NCBI GenBank assembly: GCA_025352845.1
Contig: JANXSC010000157.1
Span: 1-13,593, forward strand
Reading direction: 5' to 3'
DNA: 13,593 nt
Source: Opitutaceae bacterium
GTDB lineage: Bacteria; Verrucomicrobiota; Verrucomicrobiia; Opitutales; Opitutaceae
A program made the position numbers and the translations under genes. This document shows, one piece after another, positions 9,130-13,593 of this stretch. The notes below the pieces were generated by a model that worked only from the letters and a program-made list of their open reading frames with translations, did no database searches and was not told the origin of the DNA. Positions within the stretch are counted from its first letter, which is position 1; each line of letters opens with the position of its first letter.

Positions 9130-10632
9130 ATGTTGCCTTCAAAATTCCCCGTGATGGGTGATCGGTGGTGCAGGCTGGTTGGCGCTTTTGCCGTAGGGCT
9201 GGCGTCTGCACTGTCGGGCTTCGCCGCCCACCAAGCGACCGGCATAAAAATCACCGAACCCACCGCCACGAGTGTCAACGTGTGGACCCGCATCACGCGC
9301 GACGGCGAGCGGATCGCCGACGATGGTCCGCTGCCGATCACGAAGATTTTCGATCGCACGACCGGGAAGGAGATCGCGCTGAGGGACAATGCCAACTATG
9401 CGAACGGCCGGCCTGAGATTACGTTTCCGCCGGGGGTGGACCTCGGTTCGATTCGGGGCGCGGCAATCGGTGCCGCGGGGCAAACGCGCGCGCGCTACCG
9501 TGCGGCGGGGGCCGAAGTTTGGAGCACGACGGAGTGGCGCGACGTCGACCCGCAGCGGGACAGCACGGCGGTCTTCGCGCTCACGGGGTTGAAACCGCAG
9601 ACGCGGCACGAAGTCGCCGTCGATGCGCGCCCGCGCGCCAACGCCGCGCCGACGAGCACGACGACGGGTGGATTTGTGACCGCGCCGTTGGCGGGCGCGC
9701 GCGCCGGCGTTTCGTTTTGTGTCATGTCGTGCCAGCAATACGAGGACCGGGATCGCCCCGACGGGCTGGCGATTTATCCGGCGATGCAAAAGCTGCGGCC
9801 CGATTTTTTTGTGAACACCGGCGATGCGGTTTACTATGACCATGGTCCGGTGCACGCGCTCAACCAAGACCTCGCGCGCTACCACTGGGCGCGGATGTAT
9901 GGCTTTCTCACGCTGCGCGATTTTCACCGCCAGGTCGGCAGCTACTTCATGAAGGACGACCACGACGTGCTTACAAATGACTGCGAGCCCGGCTCGCGCA
10001 CGGGTGACTTCACCTTCGAAGATGGCCTGCGGATTTTTGCCGAACAGACGGCGCTGCCGTCGTCGCAATACCGCACAATTCGCTGGGGCAAACATCTCCA
10101 GGTTTGGATGGTCGAGGGTCGCGACTTCCGCACGCAGCGCAGCAAGGATGGAAAACAAGCCGCGACGATCTGGGGCGCGCCGCAAATCGCGTGGCTCGAT
10201 CGCACGTTCGCCGGGTCCGACGCGACCTTCCGCGTATTGATCACCTCGACGCCCATCGTCGGCCCTGATCGTCCGCAGAAGGACGACAACTATTCCAATC
10301 CCGGTTTCGCCGAGGAAGGCGCCAAGATCCGCGCGATGCTCGGCCGCCACGCCAACCTCACCGTGATCACCGGCGATCGCCACTGGCAGTATGTCTCCGT
10401 CGATCCCGTCACGAAACTCGAAGAGTGGAGCGTCGGCGCGGCGAGCGACGCGCATGCGGGTGGCTGGAACGAAACGACGATGCGGCCGGAACATCGCTTT
10501 CTCCGCACGAAGTTCGGCGGCTTTCTCTCGGGAGAAGTGACCCCGGCGGGCACGGGTGCGAAGCTCGCTTTGCGGCTGCACGACACAAAGGGCGTGGTCG
10601 TGTTTGAGGCAACGAAGTCAGCCGCGAAATAA
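9130..10632 (+). CDS. Secreted PhoD-type alkaline phosphatase/phosphodiesterase
   Basis: This 500-residue exported metallophosphatase probably releases phosphate from phosphomono- or diesters. The N-terminus (from the ATG at 9130; an in-frame ATG at 9154 is an alternative) has a Sec-type signal, WCRLVGAFAVGLASALSGFA, ending near residue 33. It lacks the twin-arginine motif common in PhoD proteins. Residues 36-190 form the beta-rich N-terminal domain (TGIKITEPTATSVNVWTR). The catalytic domain contains FCVMSCQQYEDR (C201), NTGDAVYYD (D232, Y235), KDDHDVLTND (276-284) and VITGDRHWQ (D416, H418), which correspond to the Fe/Ca-binding Cys, Asp, Tyr and His positions of PhoD. An AT-rich palindrome, TATTTTTAAAATA (9060-9072), lies upstream and may belong to its promoter. 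The stop codon is 14 bp from the stop of the convergent glycosidase gene. Confidence 0.92.
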   Translation: MLPSKFPVMGDRWCRLVGAFAVGLASALSGFAAHQATGIKITEPTATSVNVWTRITRDGERIADDGPLPITKIFDRTTGKEIALRDNANYANGRPEITFPPGVDLGSIRGAAIGAAGQTRARYRAAGAEVWSTTEWRDVDPQRDSTAVFALTGLKPQTRHEVAVDARPRANAAPTSTTTGGFVTAPLAGARAGVSFCVMSCQQYEDRDRPDGLAIYPAMQKLRPDFFVNTGDAVYYDHGPVHALNQDLARYHWARMYGFLTLRDFHRQVGSYFMKDDHDVLTNDCEPGSRTGDFTFEDGLRIFAEQTALPSSQYRTIRWGKHLQVWMVEGRDFRTQRSKDGKQAATIWGAPQIAWLDRTFAGSDATFRVLITSTPIVGPDRPQKDDNYSNPGFAEEGAKIRAMLGRHANLTVITGDRHWQYVSVDPVTKLEEWSVGAASDAHAGGWNETTMRPEHRFLRTKFGGFLSGEVTPAGTGAKLALRLHDTKGVVVFEATKSAAK

Positions 10633-10646
10633 TCGCCGACCGAAGC

Positions 10647-12926
10647 TCATTCGCGAGAGACGCGGAAGCGGAGATTCACGCGCCCGCTCAGGCCGGAAAG
10701 ATCAGCGGTGCCGCGCTCGTCGACGGCGATGTCGCGGGCGCCAGTTTGAACGGAACGCGCGCGCCAGCCGTCGGGCACGCGGAGGCGGAGGAGAATATGT
10801 TTCGCGGGATTGCGCTCGGGCAGCGTGACCTCGGCGAGGATTTCGCCGGTGGCGAGTTTTGATTCCACGCGGAGCGAGACTTCGCCGAACGCCGTCGGGG
10901 CGCGGTCGATGGCGATGACTTTCCCATCTTCGAGCCAGCGCTTCGGCGTGGCGAAGAGGAGGCGGAGGGTCTCGGGCTGGCCGTCGTCGTCGAGGTCGCA
11001 GTCTTGCACGAGGAGGTTGCGGAGCATCGAGAGGAAGTGCGCGTTGGCGGCGCTGTTGGGCGGGCAGTAGAACATGCGGCCGCCGGCGTCGACAGGCTCG
11101 AGGTTGCAGCCTTCGGCGGCGATGAACGTGTTGCGGGTGAAACCCTGCGCGAGCATGCCGTAGAGGCTCACGAGCGCGCGGTCGGGGGCGTCGCGACGCA
11201 GCGTGTCGAGGGCGTAGCGCGTGCCGTAGAGCGGGTTCACGCGGTGTTCGCTGGTCCAGAAATTAAACGTGTCGCCACCGGAGCGCATCATGCCGAGGAA
11301 GAGTCCGCCGTGCTGCTCTTGGTAGCTCGGCAGCCAGTTTTCCTGCTCGCTGCCGGGCGGAAAAATGCCGCTGCCAATCGTGTAGCCGATGATGATGTTC
11401 CAGTAGCTGCCGATTCGGCTGTGCATGATGGGGTCGTGGACGGGCTCGTCGCTGAGGAGCGCGCTGGGGATGAAGGGCGGCGAAGTTTCGCGGCGTGTGC
11501 TTTTTTCGATCGCGGCGAGCACGGTGGCGCGAAACTCGCGGGCGACGGCCAGGTAGCGCTCGGCCTCGGCCGTCTCGCCGAGTTCGCGCAGCATCGCGCC
11601 GAGATCGCGGAGGGCGCGCCAGCCGTGGGCGTTGGCGCCGATGGCCTGCGCTGGCGTGCTGATGTCGCCGGCGTAGCGGCCGGGCGGATAGAGGCCGTGC
11701 GGGCCAGTGCGCGTCTCGACGAGGAGGCGCGCCTCCTTTTCCCAGCGCGGGCGCAGCGCGCGCACGGCCTCGGCATCGCGCGTCTGCCAGTAGTAGCGGA
11801 CGACGTCGCCGATCTTGAAACCGGCCTGGTGGTGCTCGAGGCCCTTGCGCGTGAAGTCGAGCAACGGCTCAAGGAGGCGTCGCGTTTCGGCGGCTTGGCC
11901 CCACTGCATGAGCGCGAGCGCGGCGTCGCTGCCCTCGGCTTCGTAGAGCTGGTCGTATTGGTTGCCGGCGCTGTAGTGCATGCGCGCGCCGTGAATGAGC
12001 GCGAAATTCTGCACGACGAGGTGACGCCACGCGTCGTTTACGACGGGTTCGGGCACCTGCACACTCATGCCGCCCGCGAGGATCGCGCGCCATTCCGCGG
12101 CACACGCAGCGCGTTGCGCGGTGTAGTCGAACTTCGCCACCAGATTCTTCGCCAGAGGCTTGGTGGCGATCGCGAGCGCCGCGGAATTTTGGGCGGTCAA
12201 TTTCGCCGTCGCCCGCCCGCGCTCCCATTTCCAGTCGCCCTCGAAGACCGCGAGGATCTCGCCCGCGGCGTTCAGGACTTTTTTGTCGGCAAACGTGATC
12301 GGCGTGCGGTCGTCGAGGGTCACCGTGATCGTTCCGGCGATTCCCTGTGCGAGGGAGAACTGTGTGAAGACCACGCCGCTTTCCGCGTGCGCCGCATCCG
12401 TGCTCGCGAAGGCTTCGAGCCGGTAAACTTCTGGCGTGCGCGCGGCGGGCAGGTGCGTGAGCGGCACCGCACCCTCAGATTGGACCGGCGAGGTGTGCTG
12501 GTAACGAATCTCCACGATGGGAAGAAAACCGTCCGCAAGGGTCGGTTCACTCGTGCGCGCGGGAATCGTGCCGAAAACATACTCGTCGGGTCCGACGCGA
12601 AACGTGAACGGCACGCCGACATCGTGCCAGCTGCGCGCGCCGCCGCGGAGGTTGACGCCGCTGCCATTCGAGATGAGCCGCGCTTTCACTGTGGTTTTTG
12701 GCGCGCTGAGAACGATCGGGTAGTGGCGGAAGTCGGCGTTGACGTAGCGGGGCGGCGGCAGGAGCGGCGCGAAGAATTCGTAGCTCGCGCCGTTAGGCTG
12801 CGCCATCGCGGCCTCGCCCCAGAGGTCGAGTTTCGAGGCGAGCGCTTCGTCGAGGGAGGGGAGTGGGGCGGCGGCGAAAAACGGCGTGGCCGACAGCAGC
12901 AGTGCCGTGGAAAACAGATTTGTCAT
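10647..12926 (-). CDS. Predicted secreted six-hairpin (alpha/alpha-barrel) glycosidase
   Basis: From the ATG at 12926 the protein has 759 residues. A hydrophobic leader, MTNLFSTALLLSATPFFAAA, is followed by a beta-rich N-terminal domain (about 40-265), then a helical region (about 290-645) typical of (alpha/alpha)6 glycoside hydrolases, and a C-terminal beta-sandwich. Supporting stretches include YDQLYEAEGSDAALALMQW (324-342), with acidic residues that could be catalytic, HGLYPPGRYAGDIS (410-423), IGSYWNIIIGYTIGSGIFPP (505-524), NPLYGTRYALDTL (564-576) and a final LRLLFATPKRWLEDGK. I cannot assign a CAZy family or substrate. The start is uncertain because the ATG lies inside an inverted repeat arm and the leader lacks the usual Lys/Arg. 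In-frame ATGs exist at 13037, overlapping the TonB receptor's TGA as TGATG, and at 13022, but they would add repeat-encoded residues. It is probably co-transcribed with the receptor gene. Confidence 0.8.
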   Translation of the reverse strand: MTNLFSTALLLSATPFFAAAPLPSLDEALASKLDLWGEAAMAQPNGASYEFFAPLLPPPRYVNADFRHYPIVLSAPKTTVKARLISNGSGVNLRGGARSWHDVGVPFTFRVGPDEYVFGTIPARTSEPTLADGFLPIVEIRYQHTSPVQSEGAVPLTHLPAARTPEVYRLEAFASTDAAHAESGVVFTQFSLAQGIAGTITVTLDDRTPITFADKKVLNAAGEILAVFEGDWKWERGRATAKLTAQNSAALAIATKPLAKNLVAKFDYTAQRAACAAEWRAILAGGMSVQVPEPVVNDAWRHLVVQNFALIHGARMHYSAGNQYDQLYEAEGSDAALALMQWGQAAETRRLLEPLLDFTRKGLEHHQAGFKIGDVVRYYWQTRDAEAVRALRPRWEKEARLLVETRTGPHGLYPPGRYAGDISTPAQAIGANAHGWRALRDLGAMLRELGETAEAERYLAVAREFRATVLAAIEKSTRRETSPPFIPSALLSDEPVHDPIMHSRIGSYWNIIIGYTIGSGIFPPGSEQENWLPSYQEQHGGLFLGMMRSGGDTFNFWTSEHRVNPLYGTRYALDTLRRDAPDRALVSLYGMLAQGFTRNTFIAAEGCNLEPVDAGGRMFYCPPNSAANAHFLSMLRNLLVQDCDLDDDGQPETLRLLFATPKRWLEDGKVIAIDRAPTAFGEVSLRVESKLATGEILAEVTLPERNPAKHILLRLRVPDGWRARSVQTGARDIAVDERGTADLSGLSGRVNLRFRVSRE

Positions 12927-13018
12927 TCTGAGCGCAGCGAAGAATCCAGCGGGACACTCGAATGCGCCTGTCGCGCCGTGAATCCCAGTGGATTCTTCGC
13001 TGCGCTCAGAATGACAAA
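12919..13018. repeat. Dispersed inverted-repeat element of the 'HSERSEES/FFAALRMT' type
   Basis: A 30-bp arm (12919-12948, beginning TTTGTCATTCTGAGCGCAGC) recurs as a perfect inverted copy at 12989-13018, with 40 bp between. Pairing extends imperfectly inward (GCGGGA against CTGGGA when aligned). Read through on the minus strand it translates as CHSERSEES near one end and FFAALRMT near the other. I recognise these peptides from spurious ORF translations in many unrelated genomes, so this is a widespread non-coding repeat, probably MITE-like. It sits between the TonB receptor stop and the glycosidase signal sequence. No transposase is nearby. Confidence 0.92.
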
Positions 13019-13036
13019 CCATGGAATTGCTCGGCA

Positions 13037-13593
13037 TCAGAACGTCCCCTTCACCCCGAGGATCCACAGCGCGCCGTAGCGGTCGCGCTGGCGGAATTTG
13101 GCGACGTCGGGCGTGCTCGGGCCCTCGCGCGAGAAATCCTCGGGCGTGTCGCCGAGGTTGCGAATGTTGCCGAAGAGCGCGAGGTGCGGCGTGAGTTTGC
13201 GTTCACCGATGATGTCGACGAAGAGCCGCTTCGAGCCCCACGCGTAGGTGCCGGGTTCGATGCTCTGACCGCCGACCGCGGCGCGGCGATGGCGGCCCTT
13301 GTAGTTCCAGTTCACTTTGAGGCTGTAGTTTTCGCGACTCAGGCTCACGCCCCACGAGGCGGTCTTGGGAATAAAGTTCGCGAAATTATCCGACTCCTCG
13401 CCGGTGAAGCGCTGCACCGCGCCGTTGGCGAAGACCTGCACGCCGCGCGCCCACGCCGGGAGAAACGTGAGCGCCTGCTTGTAGCTTACGTCGAAGCCCT
13501 CGGAGCGCACGGGGCTCGCGACGTTGAACTGCGTAGCGACATCGTAGGCACCGTAGGTAGCGGCATCGAGGTCGTAGCTGGTGAGAAACTCGG
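13037..13593 (-). CDS. TonB-dependent receptor, C-terminal beta-barrel part
   Basis: The gene enters from the right edge; only the last 185 codons are present, in a frame open from 13591. The sequence alternates short amphipathic strands and turns typical of an outer-membrane barrel: GVQVFANGAVQRF, WGVSLSRENYSLKVNWNYKG, RLFVDIIGERKLTPHLALFG, and NIRNLGDTPEDFS followed by the terminal strand YGALWILGVKGTF. The last residue is Phe, as expected for BamA-dependent barrel insertion, and NIRNLGD matches the N-x-x-N-L-x-[DN] motif near the end of TonB receptors. Such receptors import ligands using the TonB-ExbBD energy system. Here the ligand is probably a sugar or glycan fragment, judging from the glycosidase gene directly downstream. 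The N-terminal plug is outside the window. Confidence 0.9.
   Translation of the reverse strand, partial: EFLTSYDLDAATYGAYDVATQFNVASPVRSEGFDVSYKQALTFLPAWARGVQVFANGAVQRFTGEESDNFANFIPKTASWGVSLSRENYSLKVNWNYKGRHRRAAVGGQSIEPGTYAWGSKRLFVDIIGERKLTPHLALFGNIRNLGDTPEDFSREGPSTPDVAKFRQRDRYGALWILGVKGTF

Noticed and set aside
9139..10581. A 480-codon minus-strand open frame opposite the PhoD gene
   Set aside because: Arg-rich antisense shadow of a gene with complete PhoD motifs.
10633..10646. Shared bidirectional terminator in the convergent gap
   Set aside because: Only 14 bp separate the two stops and no stem-loop with U-tract is visible there.
12927..13067. N-terminal extension of the glycosidase encoding CHSERSEES and FFAALRMT
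   Set aside because: These residues are encoded by a non-coding dispersed inverted repeat and precede the signal sequence; I treat them as spurious, although translation from 13037 is not excluded.
11004..13079. A 691-codon plus-strand open frame opposite the glycosidase gene
   Set aside because: It is the GC-rich antisense shadow of the glycosidase frame, has low-complexity Arg/Ala/Gly/Val composition and runs through the dispersed repeat.

Overview
This GC-rich bacterial window most resembles a member of the Verrucomicrobia, perhaps Opitutaceae. That placement is inferred from an ECF sigma factor and short membrane partner of a type I associate with that phylum, a hypothetical protein with repeated L-x-x-x-Q motifs, secreted sulfatase, PhoD and six-hairpin glycosidase genes beside a TonB-dependent receptor, and starts that mostly lack Shine-Dalgarno sequences. 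No rRNA, tRNA, CRISPR array, phage gene or transposase was found.

Left block (1-7193). All genes lie on the minus strand, so transcription runs from about 7193 down to 1. In that order they are: a secreted protein split by a +1 frame break (7193 to 6353), an ECF sigma factor (6328 to 5720), a short membrane protein overlapping it by 8 bp (5727 to 5356), a topoisomerase III-type type IA topoisomerase (5303 to 2505), a membrane-anchored protein with a Gln-rich tail (2474 to 1446), a class II fructose-bisphosphate aldolase (1350 to 382) and the start of a sugar-phosphate isomerase-like protein (174 to beyond 1). The first five are 24, -8, 52 and 30 bp apart and may be co-transcribed. The aldolase and isomerase are separated by larger gaps (95 and 207 bp) that contain hairpins.

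Right block (7362-13593). A secreted sulfatase and a secreted PhoD-type phosphatase are on the plus strand, separated by a 55-bp palindromic element. They converge, with only 14 bp between stops, on a minus-strand pair: the C-terminal part of a TonB-dependent receptor followed by a predicted secreted six-hairpin glycosidase. Together these suggest outer-membrane and periplasmic scavenging of sulfated or phosphorylated organic polymers.

The points most worth a second look are: (1) the secreted gene upstream of the sigma factor, whose signal-peptide frame ends at CCC-TGA exactly where a +1 slip enters the long downstream frame; (2) a perfect 30-bp inverted repeat of the widespread 'HSERSEES/FFAALRMT' type, inserted at the 5' end of the glycosidase gene so that one arm supplies its likely start codon; and (3) the 24-bp-arm palindrome at 8981-9035, whose arms are themselves palindromes. 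I do not see a clearly new multi-gene system. The nearest candidate is the secreted protein, sigma factor and membrane protein module.
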